Positions 27,403 through 35,742 of a stretch of 64,000 nt of DNA are shown here, piece after piece. The stretch covers positions 1 to 64,000 of the forward strand of contig NZ_SUMB01000017.1 in the NCBI RefSeq assembly GCF_005048155.1. The letters are read 5' to 3'. The DNA comes from Streptomyces piniterrae (GTDB lineage Bacteria > Actinomycetota > Actinomycetes > Streptomycetales > Streptomycetaceae). A program made the position numbers and the translations under genes. How positions within the stretch are numbered: position 1 is the first letter of the stretch; the number at the start of each line of letters is the position of its first letter. The notes under the pieces were generated by a model. That model had not been told where the DNA came from. It saw only the letters and a list, made by a program, of their open reading frames with translations, and made no database searches.

Positions 27403-28190
27403 GCACCATGTCCTACGCCGCCAGGGATTCGATGACGATGCTGCGGCGCAACCTGAAGCGCGCACTGCGCTACCCGAGCATGACGGTCTCGGTCGTCGCG
27501 ATGCCGCTGGTGATGCTGCTGCTGTTCAACTATGTCTTCGGCGGCGCCCTGGGCACCGGCATCGGCGGGGCGCCCACCGGCGGCGGCGAGTACATCGACT
27601 ACATCGCGCCCGGCATCATCCTGATGGCCGCGACCTCCGGGGCCCTGTCCACCGCCATCAGCGTCTGCTCCGACATGACCGAGGGCATCGTCAACCGCTT
27701 CCGGACGATGTCGATCTCCCGCGCCTCGTTCCTGACCGGGCATGTCGTCGGCAGCGTCATCCAGACGCTGGTCAGCATCGCGCTCGTCCTGGGCGTCGCC
27801 CTGCTGATGGGCTTCCGGCCCAGCGCCACCCCCGTGGAATGGCTCGCGATCACCGGTGTCCTGGTGCTGCTCGTCCTGGCGCTGACCTGGCTGGCCGCCG
27901 CCATGGGCCTGATCGCCAAGAACGTCGAGACCGCCAGCAACATGCCCATGCCGCTGACCTTCCTGCCCTTCCTCGGCAGCGCCATCGTCCCGCCCGAGTC
28001 GATGCCCGCCGGGCTGCGCTGGTTCGCCGAGTACCAGCCCTTCACACCCGTCATCGAGACGCTGCGCGGCCTGCTGATGGGCACCGAGATCGGCAACAAC
28101 GGGATCGTCGCCGTCGCCTGGTGCGTCGGCCTCAGCCTGGTCGGCTACCTCTGGGCCCGCTCGGCCTTCAACCGCGACGCAAAGCGGTAA
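27399..28190 (+). CDS. ABC-2 type permease, DrrB type
   Basis: A 263-residue membrane permease with about six helices. The usual DrrB features are the cytoplasmic MLRRNLKRALRYPSM start, the TEGIVNRFRTMSISR coupling helix region and the FLPFLGSAIVPPESMP loop. It overlaps the ATPase gene (ATGA) and would form the exporter with it. Confidence 0.93.
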
Positions 28191-28200
28191 CGGGCCCACC

Positions 28201-28236
28201 CGGTCCACCCGGTCCACCCGGTCCACCTACTCCCCG
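28201..28236. repeat. tandem repeat, 9 bp x 4
   Basis: Four exact head-to-tail copies of CGGTCCACC just after the permease stop, with a related CGGGCCCACC before them. A run of ten C follows at 28262-28271. Both are likely slippage products in a non-coding gap. Confidence 0.9.
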
Positions 28237-28343
28237 GCATTTCCCGCGCAGCCCCGACGCACCCCCCCCCCGCACAAGCCACTTCTCCGCACACACCAGG
28301 TCACTCTCTGTTCCTTGCACGTCACTTCACACCGGAGGACACC

Positions 28344-29555
28344 ATGCAACACGAACTGCCGACCGACTCCACCGAGCCGGTAACCATGCCGACCACCCGC
28401 CCCGAAGGCTGCCCCTTCGACCCGCCCGCCGAGCTGGCAACGCTGCGCGAGGAACAGCCGCTGCGCCGGCTCAGCTTCCCCGACGGCCACACGGGCTGGC
28501 TGGCCACCGGCCACTCCGTGGTCCGCGCGATCATGGCCGACCCCCGCTTCAGCGCGCGATACGAGCTGCTGCACTACCCGCTCGCCGACGTGGGCGAGAT
28601 TCCCCCGGCGCCGCCCGGCGAATTCCTCGGCCTCGACGCCCCCGAGCACACCCGCTACCGGCGGCTGCTCATGGGCAAGTTCACCGTCCGCCGGATGCGG
28701 CAACTGGCCGAGCGCGTCGAACAGTTCACCACCGAGTGCCTGGACGCCATGGAGCGCCAGGGGGGACCGGTGGACCTGGTGAAGGCCTTCGCCCAGCCCA
28801 TCCCGGCGCTGATGATCTGTGAACTCCTCGGTGTGCCCTACGCGGACCGGGACATCTTCGAGGGCCATGTGACGACGCTCTTCAACCAAGCGGCGTCGGA
28901 GGAGGAGCGCGGCACCGCCGTGACCTCGTTGACGGAGTATCTCCAGGGGCTGGTCCTGGCCAAGCGCGCCGAGCCCACCGACGACCTGCTCAGCGACCTG
29001 ACCAGCAGCGACCTCACCGACGAAGAGCTCTCCGGCGTCGGGGTGTTCCTGCTGGCCGCCGGTTTCGACACCACCGCCAACATGCTCGGGCTCGGCACCT
29101 TCGCCCTGCTGAGCAACCCGGACCAGTTCGCCGCCCTGCGCGACGATCCGGGCCTGGCCGACGGCGCCGTCGAGGAGCTGATGCGCTATCTGACCGTCGC
29201 CGACCCCACACTGCGGTCCGCGCTGGAGGATGTCGAGATAGACGGCCGGACGATCAAGGCCGGTGAGACCGTCCTCCTCTCCTTCCAGGCCGCCAACCGC
29301 GACCCGGCGAAGTTCCCCGAGCCCGACCGCCTCGACCTGCACCGCAAGGCCACCGGCCATGTGGCCTTCGGGCACGGCCCCCACCAGTGCCTGGGCCAGC
29401 AACTGGCCCGCGTCGAGATGCAGATCGCCTTCCCGGCGCTGGCCACCCGCTTCCCGACACTCCGGCTCGCGGTCCCACCCGAGGACGTCCCGCTCCGCGC
29501 CGACATGAACATCTACGGAGTGCACAGCCTCCCCGTCACCTGGGACACGGAGTAG
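28344..29555 (+). CDS. cytochrome P450 (bacterial CYP105/107-like)
   Basis: A 403-residue soluble P450. The I-helix motif is LLAAGFDTTAN (about 237-247), the ExxR is VEELMRY, and the haem loop is FGHGPHQCLG with Cys349. GGAGGACACC precedes the ATG. No ferredoxin or reductase gene is adjacent. Placed after a DrrAB-type exporter, it may modify a secreted small molecule, but no biosynthetic core gene is present in the window. Confidence 0.95.
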   Translation: MQHELPTDSTEPVTMPTTRPEGCPFDPPAELATLREEQPLRRLSFPDGHTGWLATGHSVVRAIMADPRFSARYELLHYPLADVGEIPPAPPGEFLGLDAPEHTRYRRLLMGKFTVRRMRQLAERVEQFTTECLDAMERQGGPVDLVKAFAQPIPALMICELLGVPYADRDIFEGHVTTLFNQAASEEERGTAVTSLTEYLQGLVLAKRAEPTDDLLSDLTSSDLTDEELSGVGVFLLAAGFDTTANMLGLGTFALLSNPDQFAALRDDPGLADGAVEELMRYLTVADPTLRSALEDVEIDGRTIKAGETVLLSFQAANRDPAKFPEPDRLDLHRKATGHVAFGHGPHQCLGQQLARVEMQIAFPALATRFPTLRLAVPPEDVPLRADMNIYGVHSLPVTWDTE

Positions 29556-29556
29556 C

Positions 29557-29596
29557 CCGTCCGCTGCGCCTGGCCTGGGCAAAGCGCAGCGGACGG
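29557..29596. terminator. bidirectional hairpin terminator
   Basis: A 13-bp perfect stem (29557-29569 with 29584-29596) with a 14-nt loop separates the converging P450 and sigma factor genes. Confidence 0.65.
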
Positions 29597-29613
29597 CGAG
29601 CAACCACGCCGGC

Positions 29614-30168
29614 CTAGGCCAGGCTCAGCGACTCCGCCTCCCGCAGCATCGTGATCAGCTGCGTCCGCGCCCGTGCGACGCGCGAGCGCACCGTTCCCAC
29701 CGGGCAGCCCGCGACCCGCGCGGCCTCCGCGTACGGCAGGCCGACGACCTGGGTGAGGACGAACGCCTCCCGCCGCTGCGCCGGGACTCCCGCGAGCAGT
29801 TCGTCGAGGGCCACCCGCTCCTCGAAGCCCGGCAGGCCGTGCGGCTGGCGCCGTTCCACGATCGTCTGCCAGTCCTCCACATCTGCCTTTTTCGGCCTGG
29901 CGGAGGCGGAACGGTACCGGTCCACGACCACCCGGCGGGCTATCGACAGCAGCCAGGTACGGGCGGAGGAGCGGCCGGCGAAGCGGGGCAGGCTGCCGAG
30001 CGCGCGCAGGAAGGTTTCCTGCGCGAGATCGTCCGCCGACTGCGGATCGGTGAGATGGGCGACAAACCGCCAGACGTCCCGCTGCGTGGCCCGTACGAAG
30101 GCCTCCACGTCCGACGCCGAACCCTCGCGCGCGGCCATGGCCAGAGCGGTCACCTGCTCATCGTCCAT
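29614..30168 (-). CDS. ECF sigma factor, SigC-like
   Basis: A 184-residue ECF sigma factor. Region 2 lies at about 20-85 (VRATQRDVWRFVAHLTD, DDLAQETFLRALG, SARTWLLSIARR) and region 4 at about 125-175 (REAFVLTQVVGLPYAEAA, GCPVGTVRSRVARAR). The start and region 2 closely resemble mycobacterial SigC as I remember it. The start at 30168 gives family length; an upstream in-frame extension would be a run of Pro-Arg-Ser repeats. No anti-sigma factor gene is adjacent. It precedes no obvious target except the His/Met-rich membrane protein at 30610, which is upstream on the same strand. Confidence 0.88.
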   Translation of the reverse strand: MDDEQVTALAMAAREGSASDVEAFVRATQRDVWRFVAHLTDPQSADDLAQETFLRALGSLPRFAGRSSARTWLLSIARRVVVDRYRSASARPKKADVEDWQTIVERRQPHGLPGFEERVALDELLAGVPAQRREAFVLTQVVGLPYAEAARVAGCPVGTVRSRVARARTQLITMLREAESLSLA

Positions 30169-30195
30169 GGCGCGCCGCCCAGTGTCCGGAAACGG

Positions 30196-30255
30196 TGAAC
30201 GCGGTGGTGGTGAACGTGGTGGTGGTGAACGCGGTGGTGGTGAACGCGGTGTTGG
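30196..30255. repeat. tandem repeat, 15 bp x 4, upstream of the ECF sigma gene
   Basis: Four copies of TGAACGCGGTGGTGG lie 28-87 nt upstream of the sigma factor ATG, with one change in copy 2 and one in copy 4. The array may sit in its promoter. The remaining gap 30256-30609 shows no convincing gene on either strand. Confidence 0.85.
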
Positions 30256-30609
30256 TGACTGAGGAGCGGCGACATGCCGCCGCATCGACGGCATGCCGAA
30301 GGAGAAAACGTGTCATCGCGGATGAGTCCTCGGTGCACGGCCGCACCCGGTGCCGACAAAGCGGCAGGGCACGGCGGACGGACGGCCGTCGCCCGGTGAT
30401 CGGCACCTCCGGCGCATCCCGTGGCGGGACGGCGGGGAGGCTGGGCCACGGCCGTAAAGACAGGGGAGACAAGGAACGAGGGCAGGAGAGAGCTCGCCGC
30501 GACCCTGTTCAGGGGCCTGCGACTGCCACTCGGCTGCTCAGTCCTTTTCCGGCGTACGCGGGCGTGTTGGCTCGCACTCGTGCGCTCGCACGCACGCACT
30601 CACTCGCAC

Positions 30610-31353
30610 TCAGCAGTACGCCGGCAGCCCCTGCGGCGGCCCGCGCCGCGACAGCACATGGCACAGCACCGTCTCCCGCAGCCGGGCGACGAGCGGCTCC
30701 GTACGGGACACGATCTCCGGGCCGGCCTGCCGTACGGGCACGAACCAGCAGATCAGGAATCCGAGCGCCCCGACGGCCAGAACGGCCAGGCAGCGCAGCA
30801 GCCGGAAGGCGGCCGCCTCACCGCGCCACAGCCACAGCCCGCACACCACGGCGGCCAGCGCATGCGCGGCCATCATCCCGAGGGCGCTGTGACCCGCGTG
30901 CATCGCGGCGGAGCCGTGCGCCATCGCGGAACCGTGACCGGACATCATCTCCGCCGGATGTCCCGCCATCGCCGCGTCCATGCCCGCATCGCGCAGCAGC
31001 CGGGCGGCCGACGCCCCGCTCTCACCGGTGGCCGAGCCGTGCGGCGCACCGCACACCAGCCGCTCGATCCACCGTGCCTGAGCGTCCGCACCCGTCATGT
31101 CCGATGGCGCGGTGTACCGCTGTGCCCAGGCGAAGAGGTTGTGCAGCGCGGTCTGTACGACCAGCAGCCCGCCGACGATCGCGACGGGGCCGCGCTCACG
31201 GCGTGCCGCCGCCCACGCCGCGGTGCCCGTGACGAGGAACGCGGCGGCCAGCGCCCACGGCGTGACATCGGTACCGGACATGACGACATGGCCGGCCGCG
31301 GAAAGCGCGACGCACACCGCGGCGAAAATCGCGGCGCGCACCCATCTCGACAT
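30610..31353 (-). CDS. His/Met-rich integral membrane protein
   Basis: A 247-residue membrane protein of unknown function. Hydrophobic segments lie at about 6-25, 32-52, 57-75, 157-175 and 187-206. Between helices, residues 124-165 are packed with Met and His (GMDAAMAGHPAEMMSGHG, MAHGSAAMHAGH), a composition typical of copper-handling proteins. The C-terminus is basic with a Cys pair. I take the ATG at 31353; the GTG at 31368 is possible. It is immediately upstream, same strand, of the SigC-like gene; in mycobacteria SigC is linked to copper acquisition, so a metal role is plausible but inferred. Confidence 0.72.
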   Translation of the reverse strand: MSRWVRAAIFAAVCVALSAAGHVVMSGTDVTPWALAAAFLVTGTAAWAAARRERGPVAIVGGLLVVQTALHNLFAWAQRYTAPSDMTGADAQARWIERLVCGAPHGSATGESGASAARLLRDAGMDAAMAGHPAEMMSGHGSAMAHGSAAMHAGHSALGMMAAHALAAVVCGLWLWRGEAAAFRLLRCLAVLAVGALGFLICWFVPVRQAGPEIVSRTEPLVARLRETVLCHVLSRRGPPQGLPAYC

Positions 31354-31478
31354 CGACCCTGCGGACACAGCCCGTCATGCTGCCACCCGGCCCGGACGGT
31401 GGAGAGACCGGGTCGGAGTTACGCACGTGCCGCCGATGCCTGATATCGGGCATCGGGTGAGACGCGCCCCTCACGCCT

Positions 31479-32237
31479 TCAGACGTCGTCCTCCGCAAGT
31501 GCCCAGCGCGGGCGGGGCGATGGCGCCTTCCGTTGCCGCTTCGGGCGCGTCGTACCGCTGCTGTTGGGCGGGCCGAGGAGCCGCGGACGGGCGTCGGCGG
31601 AGCCGCGGGCGGCCCGGCTGAGCTGGGACATCTCCTGCTGGGAGACACCGAGCAGCCGGCTGGCGTCGCCCTGGCTCAGACGCAGGTCCTCGGACAGCGT
31701 GCGAGCGGCCTCGGCGAGTGCCTGCCGCTCCGCGGCATCGGCAGCGGCGCGCTGCCTGCGCGCCTCCAGCACCTCGTCCAACAGCGGCGCGACCTCCGGC
31801 ACCACCAGCTCCAGGCCGACCGTCTCCGGCCGGATGCCGAGCGTTTCACCGATGGCGTCGCGCGCCATGTCCTCGGCCTCGTCGAGCGTGCGGCACTGGG
31901 TCTGGATGGCGAGTTCCGGGATGTCGAGGGCCCACCACCGACCGAGTCTGTGCAGCCGGGCTTCGAAGTGCGTACGAACGGGTCTCGGCCTCCTCGTTGA
32001 TATCAGCCTCGAATGTCCGGAGCCCCGGTGTCCCGGGGTGGCTCGGCGCCTCGGGGCGTTTCGGCACGTCGGGGGGTTTCGGTGCGTCGGGGTGTCTCGG
32101 TGCCTCGGGGCGTTTCGGTACGTCGGGGTGGCTCGGTGCCTCGGGGTGACTCGGGCGCCTCTGCCCGCGGTCTCGGGCGTCTCGGGCGGTCTCGGGCGGT
32201 CTCGAGTGTCTCCGCCCGCCCGCCCCTGGGTAGGCAT
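31479..32237 (-). CDS. orphan HicB-like protein with HTH; N-terminus made of minisatellite
   Basis: About 252 residues. The conserved part is residues 84-215: a HicB-like fold (RTHFEARLHRLGRWWALDIP, then RTLDEAEDMARDAIGET), a helical linker and an HTH (DLRLSQGDASRLLGVSQQEM). The tail is basic. The first 80 residues are Arg/Thr/Pro repeats encoded by an 18-bp minisatellite (32026-32151). No ATG or GTG lies between the array and the conserved part, although AGGAGG occurs at the junction, so the true start is unclear. No HicA toxin gene is adjacent. The CCCCTAGGGG dyad at 32257-32280 is just upstream. Confidence 0.65.
   Translation of the reverse strand: MPTQGRAGGDTRDRPRPPETPETAGRGARVTPRHRATPTYRNAPRHRDTPTHRNPPTCRNAPRRRATPGHRGSGHSRLISTRRPRPVRTHFEARLHRLGRWWALDIPELAIQTQCRTLDEAEDMARDAIGETLGIRPETVGLELVVPEVAPLLDEVLEARRQRAAADAAERQALAEAARTLSEDLRLSQGDASRLLGVSQQEMSQLSRAARGSADARPRLLGPPNSSGTTRPKRQRKAPSPRPRWALAEDDV
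32026..32151. repeat. minisatellite, 18 bp x 7
   Basis: Seven head-to-tail units of about CGGTGCCTCGGGGYGTYT, the last six starting at 32044, 32062, 32080, 32098, 32116 and 32134, with 1-4 changes each. A short 10-bp CTCGGGCGGT repeat follows near 32172-32205. The array is in frame with the HicB/HTH gene, so copy number would alter the N-terminus by 6 residues per unit. Confidence 0.92.
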
Positions 32238-32256
32238 TGGCCTGGGGCGCTGCCAC

Positions 32257-32280
32257 CCCCTAGGGGATCTCCCCTAGGGG
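32257..32280. promoter_or_regulatory. double CCCCTAGGGG palindrome
   Basis: Two perfect 10-bp palindromes CCCCTAGGGG, at 32257-32266 and 32271-32280, separated by ATCT. They lie 20-43 nt upstream of the HicB/HTH start. A near-identical double site occurs at 52660-52687, so a common regulator is plausible. Confidence 0.5.
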
Positions 32281-32306
32281 CCCACCGAGCCGGCTCCGCC
32301 CGGCCG

Positions 32307-33143
32307 TCAGTCGACGCACACGACTCCCAGCAGACACACCTGCGTAGGCGATGTCGGCTCGGACTCCGGCGTCGAGGGTGCCGGGCTCGTCTGTGACGTG
32401 CTGCCGCCGTCGCCGGAGTCTTCGCGGGGCGCGGCCGCGGTCGTCTCCGGTGCCGCGGCGCCGCCATCGTCGGCCTGCGTCCCCTTGCCCGACACGGGCG
32501 CTGCGTACGGAGTCGCGCTCGCGGTCGCGGCGGGGTGGGCGGCGACAGTCGGCCGCTGGCTCGGCGTCGCGGTGCGAGGCGCGGCGACGCCGGTGTTCTG
32601 CTGCCGGTCGGCCTTCACGGGCGGGCGGGAGTTCGTGTGCCGCGAGGCCCGGGAGTCCGGCTGCTCCGACGACGCGGCGGTGTTCTCCGTGCGAGGCGCG
32701 CCCGCGGCCTCCGGGTCCGGTGCCGCGGCGGCGTGCGTCTGGCTGGTGGAGGGCTTGTTGGGCAGCAGGGCGACGGTCAGCGCGCCGCCGGCGATGGCGA
32801 AGGCGGTCGCGGCCACGGCCCGGCGCTTGTGCTTCTTCCAACGCGCCAGCTGCCGGCGCCGGGCCGCCCGGCCCTGCCCGGTGGGTGCGGCGCTGCCGGC
32901 GCCGACGGACGGGGCCTCGACCGGCAGATGATCCTCGACCGGCGCGTCCGCCACCGCGTCCGGGGACGCGGGCATCTCCGCCGTGCCCCAGGGGTCCCAC
33001 GGCGTGTCCCACGGCGTCGCGGCGGCGGCCGCCGCGTCGGGCTGACGGGGGGCGGGCGGCGCTATGTCCGGTGCGTAGGCGCCGCACCCCGGGCACATCA
33101 GCGCCCCGTTGAGATTCCGGCGGCACGACGAGCAGTAGTCCAT
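32307..33143 (-). CDS. SCO2400-like membrane protein with zinc ribbon
   Basis: A 278-residue protein. The N-terminus has a small zinc ribbon (MDYCSSCRRNLNG, MCPGCGAYAPD), then a Pro/Ala-rich linker, a basic stretch (RRRQLARWKKHKRR) and one membrane helix (about 105-125). The outer part is a long disordered Ala/Pro/Thr/Ser region ending VCLLGVVCVD with two Cys. It resembles the SCO2400 family of Streptomyces. Start chosen at 33143 because the ribbon starts there. Between 33144 and 33367 I see no gene. Confidence 0.78.
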   Translation of the reverse strand: MDYCSSCRRNLNGALMCPGCGAYAPDIAPPAPRQPDAAAAAATPWDTPWDPWGTAEMPASPDAVADAPVEDHLPVEAPSVGAGSAAPTGQGRAARRRQLARWKKHKRRAVAATAFAIAGGALTVALLPNKPSTSQTHAAAAPDPEAAGAPRTENTAASSEQPDSRASRHTNSRPPVKADRQQNTGVAAPRTATPSQRPTVAAHPAATASATPYAAPVSGKGTQADDGGAAAPETTAAAPREDSGDGGSTSQTSPAPSTPESEPTSPTQVCLLGVVCVD

Positions 33144-33367
33144 CTGCGATCTTTCTCTGCTGACTGCGCCGCCAGGCGACACCGGCGACCTGATCACGTA
33201 CCTGTCCGCGTTCGCACGCGGGATCGAGCGATTCAGAACGCTAACGACACCCGCCGAAGGCAGCACGTAGACCTTGTGATGCTTCCGTGTAGATTCCCTG
33301 GCCCCGGCGCTCGCCATGCCGGACATGTCGCCAGGAATACCGGGTTGGGGCGGCCTTCGGGCCGGCC

Positions 33368-33775
33368 TCAGCTGAGGATCTTCTCCTTCGCCCGCTCGAA
33401 CTCCGCCTCGGAGAGGTCGCCCTTCGCTTTCAGCTCGGAGAGCTTGGCCAGCTCGTCCGCGCCCCCCGGCTTACCGGCGGCCTCACGGACGTAAGCATCG
33501 AACGCCTCCTGCTGATGTCTGGCGTGCTGGATCTCGCGCTCGCCCATCCCCTTCCCGCGCGCGATCACGTACACGAGGACACCGAGGAACGGGATGAGCA
33601 GTACGAACAGGAGCCACCCGAACTTCGCCCACCCGCTCAACTTACGGTCACGGAAGACATCGGCGATGACACGGAACAGCACCATCAGCCACATGACCCA
33701 CAGGAAAATCCACATCACGGTCCAGAAGGCGCCCAGCACCGGGTAGTCGTACGCGATGGTCACGTAGGCGTCCAT
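33368..33775 (-). CDS. membrane protein with PLDc_N-like and SHOCT domains
   Basis: A 135-residue protein. Two membrane helices (about 12-36 and 50-70, PLDc_N-type, with RKLSGWAKFGWLLFVLLIP) are followed by a charged linker and a C-terminal SHOCT motif (LAKLSELKAKGDLSEAEFE) that usually mediates oligomerisation. Function unknown. It lies downstream of the sigma-CAP gene, with an 11-bp minisatellite in the gap. Confidence 0.85.
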   Translation of the reverse strand: MDAYVTIAYDYPVLGAFWTVMWIFLWVMWLMVLFRVIADVFRDRKLSGWAKFGWLLFVLLIPFLGVLVYVIARGKGMGEREIQHARHQQEAFDAYVREAAGKPGGADELAKLSELKAKGDLSEAEFERAKEKILS

Positions 33776-33873
33776 GGCTCTCCTCCTGCCACTCGCGTTC
33801 CCCCTCGTTCCATCCTCTCGCTGGGGACCCAGGGCGCCAATTGGCACGGTGGAGGCGCGTACGCCGGAGAGCC

Positions 33874-33961
33874 GACCGAATACCGACCGAATACGGACTG
33901 AGTACGGACTGAGTACGGACTGAGTACGTACCGAATACGTACCGGATACCGACCGGATGCG
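33874..33961. repeat. minisatellite, 11 bp x 8
   Basis: Eight contiguous 11-bp units of the type GACTGAGTACG, starting at 33874 and then every 11 bp (33885, 33896 and so on). Units 3-5 are identical; the outer ones vary at 1-4 positions. The array fills the gap from 6 nt beyond the sigma-CAP stop towards the SHOCT gene, whose promoter it may contain. The period is close to one turn of DNA. Confidence 0.93.
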
Positions 33962-33966
33962 GCGCG

Positions 33967-35541
33967 TTACAGCCCGTCTCGCGGGGCGGCGAGGTCCTGG
34001 GTCCACCAGGGGCCGCCCGCGCCGTGGACGATGCCGATGCCGACCGCGGTGTACTGGCAGTTCAGCAGGTTGCCGCGGTGCATGGCGTCGCTCATCCAGT
34101 CGTCCACCACCGCGGCGGCCGTGACCGGACCGCGGTCGAGGTTCTCGCCCCAGCTGCTCCACGGGTAGCCGGCGGCGGTGATCCGCTCGTCGGGGCCGGT
34201 GCCGTCCGGTGCGTCGTGCGCGTAGTAGCCGCGGGCCGCCATGTCGGCGGAGTGCCGCTGGGCCGCTGTGTGCAGCCGCGGGTCTATACGGAGCGGACCG
34301 CAGCCGGCCCGTGCACGGCGGGCGTTGACGAGCGCGGTGGCCTGTTCCTCGAGGTCGGGCGGGGTGGCCGACGGGGTGGCGGCCGGTGGGGTGGACGGGC
34401 TGGGTGGCGGGGTGGTGGCGGTGCGCGACGGTGTCGGTGTCGGCGTGCGGCGGGGTGCCGGTGCGGAGGCGGCCACGGTGGGTGCCGCCTTCGGCTCGGC
34501 CTTGTGCTCGTTCCGGGGGGTGCCGGGAAACCACCAGAGGGCGGCGATGACGGCAACGGCGACCGCCGCCGCCCCGGCGACCTTTACGCCCTTGGAGGCC
34601 TTGGCGCCCTTGGCGGCCCCGTGCGGCCCGGTCGTAGGTGCACTCGACGTACCCGACGCACCCGATGCACCCGATGTGCTCGACGCGGGCGCGGCGGTCG
34701 CGGCGACGGGTGCGCCGGCGGGATGCAGAACCGCGTCCGGGGTGAGGTGCGTGGGCAGTGGCAGCAGGGCGAGGCCGGCCAGCAGCCCCTCGGCGGGCAG
34801 GAGGTCGTTCCAGTGCCCCGAGCAGTTGGTGCACCGGCGCGCATGGCGGGATATGCGTTTGCGCCACAGGGCGCACGGTTCGTTGTCCCAGGAGGCGGTC
34901 AGCCGGTCGAGTTCGGGGCACGGGGGATGCCCCGCGAGCGCGCGGACCACGACACGTCCGGCCGCCAGCTGCTGCTTCATCCGCTGCACCCGGACCGCCG
35001 TATGACGCGGCCCGCTGCCGATGGCGGCGGCGAGTTCCGCTCTGCTGATCTCCCCGGCGGCCTCCAGCCACCACAGGGACAGCAGGGCCCGGTCCGCTTC
35101 GTCCAGCCAGCGGGTGGCCGCGGCCACCTCACGGCGCTGGCCGGACAACCCCAGTTTCAGGATGGTCAGGTCCGCGAAATCGGCGGACCGGTCGGCCCGT
35201 TCGGGCGCCTGGTCCAGGCCGATGACGGGCGCCTTGTGGTGACCGGTCCAGCGGCGCCGTACCTGGTTCATGGCGATCGCCACCAGCCAGGAACGGAACG
35301 AAGCCGGCTCCCGTAGATCCGTCAGGGACTCCAGGACGCGCAGCATGGTCTCCTGCACCACGTCGTCGACGTCCGCATGGCCGTCCAGTGCCCGGCCCAC
35401 GACGTTGTAGATCAGTGGCAGGTACGCGGCGACCAGTTGCTCCCTGGCCTGTTCGTCGCCGGCCCTGGCAGCCTCGACGGTCGCCGTACCGCTTTCCCGC
35501 TTCACGCCTCTTCGGTCCCGTTCATCCGTGTGCACCTCCAT
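33967..35541 (-). CDS. ECF sigma factor fused to zinc motif, membrane helix and CAP domain
   Basis: A 524-residue fusion. Residues 20-100 are sigma region 2 (VVGRALDGHADVDDVVQE, SFRSWLVAIAMNQVRRR) and 135-200 a region-4-like helical domain. Residues 233-240 have His-x3-Cys-x2-Cys (HARRCTNC), the zinc-binding anti-sigma signature. A membrane helix lies at about 320-338, then a Pro/Thr linker, and a CAP/SCP domain at 395-520 (ADMAARGYYAH, WSSWGENLD, GPWWTQDL) outside the cell. So sigma, anti-sigma-like element and an outside domain are in one chain, suggesting a membrane-tethered factor released by cleavage. It is divergent from a secreted CAP gene, a likely target. Confidence 0.85.
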   Translation of the reverse strand: MEVHTDERDRRGVKRESGTATVEAARAGDEQAREQLVAAYLPLIYNVVGRALDGHADVDDVVQETMLRVLESLTDLREPASFRSWLVAIAMNQVRRRWTGHHKAPVIGLDQAPERADRSADFADLTILKLGLSGQRREVAAATRWLDEADRALLSLWWLEAAGEISRAELAAAIGSGPRHTAVRVQRMKQQLAAGRVVVRALAGHPPCPELDRLTASWDNEPCALWRKRISRHARRCTNCSGHWNDLLPAEGLLAGLALLPLPTHLTPDAVLHPAGAPVAATAAPASSTSGASGASGTSSAPTTGPHGAAKGAKASKGVKVAGAAAVAVAVIAALWWFPGTPRNEHKAEPKAAPTVAASAPAPRRTPTPTPSRTATTPPPSPSTPPAATPSATPPDLEEQATALVNARRARAGCGPLRIDPRLHTAAQRHSADMAARGYYAHDAPDGTGPDERITAAGYPWSSWGENLDRGPVTAAAVVDDWMSDAMHRGNLLNCQYTAVGIGIVHGAGGPWWTQDLAAPRDGL

Positions 35542-35576
35542 GGCCCCCGAACTCAGGTGACCTGCCGGACCCCTCG

Positions 35577-35613
35577 GGATAACAGAAAAAAACCTACGTG
35601 CTTTTCGTTATCC
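35577..35613. promoter_or_regulatory. inverted repeat in the divergent CAP promoter region
   Basis: GGATAAC (35577-35583) and GTTATCC (35607-35613) flank a 23-nt AT-rich stretch, including a run of A, between the sigma-CAP gene and the divergent CAP gene. The symmetry and low GC suggest promoter or operator elements. This is weak evidence. Confidence 0.35.
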
Positions 35614-35742
35614 GGGACCGCGACCGGGCTCTCCCTTGTGCGGACCGCCTGTGCGGCGGACCGCACGGACCACATCCCCGACAGGCCACGGCCGCGCAGC
35701 CCCCACAGCTGCACAGCCCCAGGCCGCACAGGAAGCGGAACC

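Noticed and set aside
32026..33961. CRISPR-like arrays
   Set aside because: The repeats are contiguous without unique spacers; they are minisatellites and no cas gene is present.
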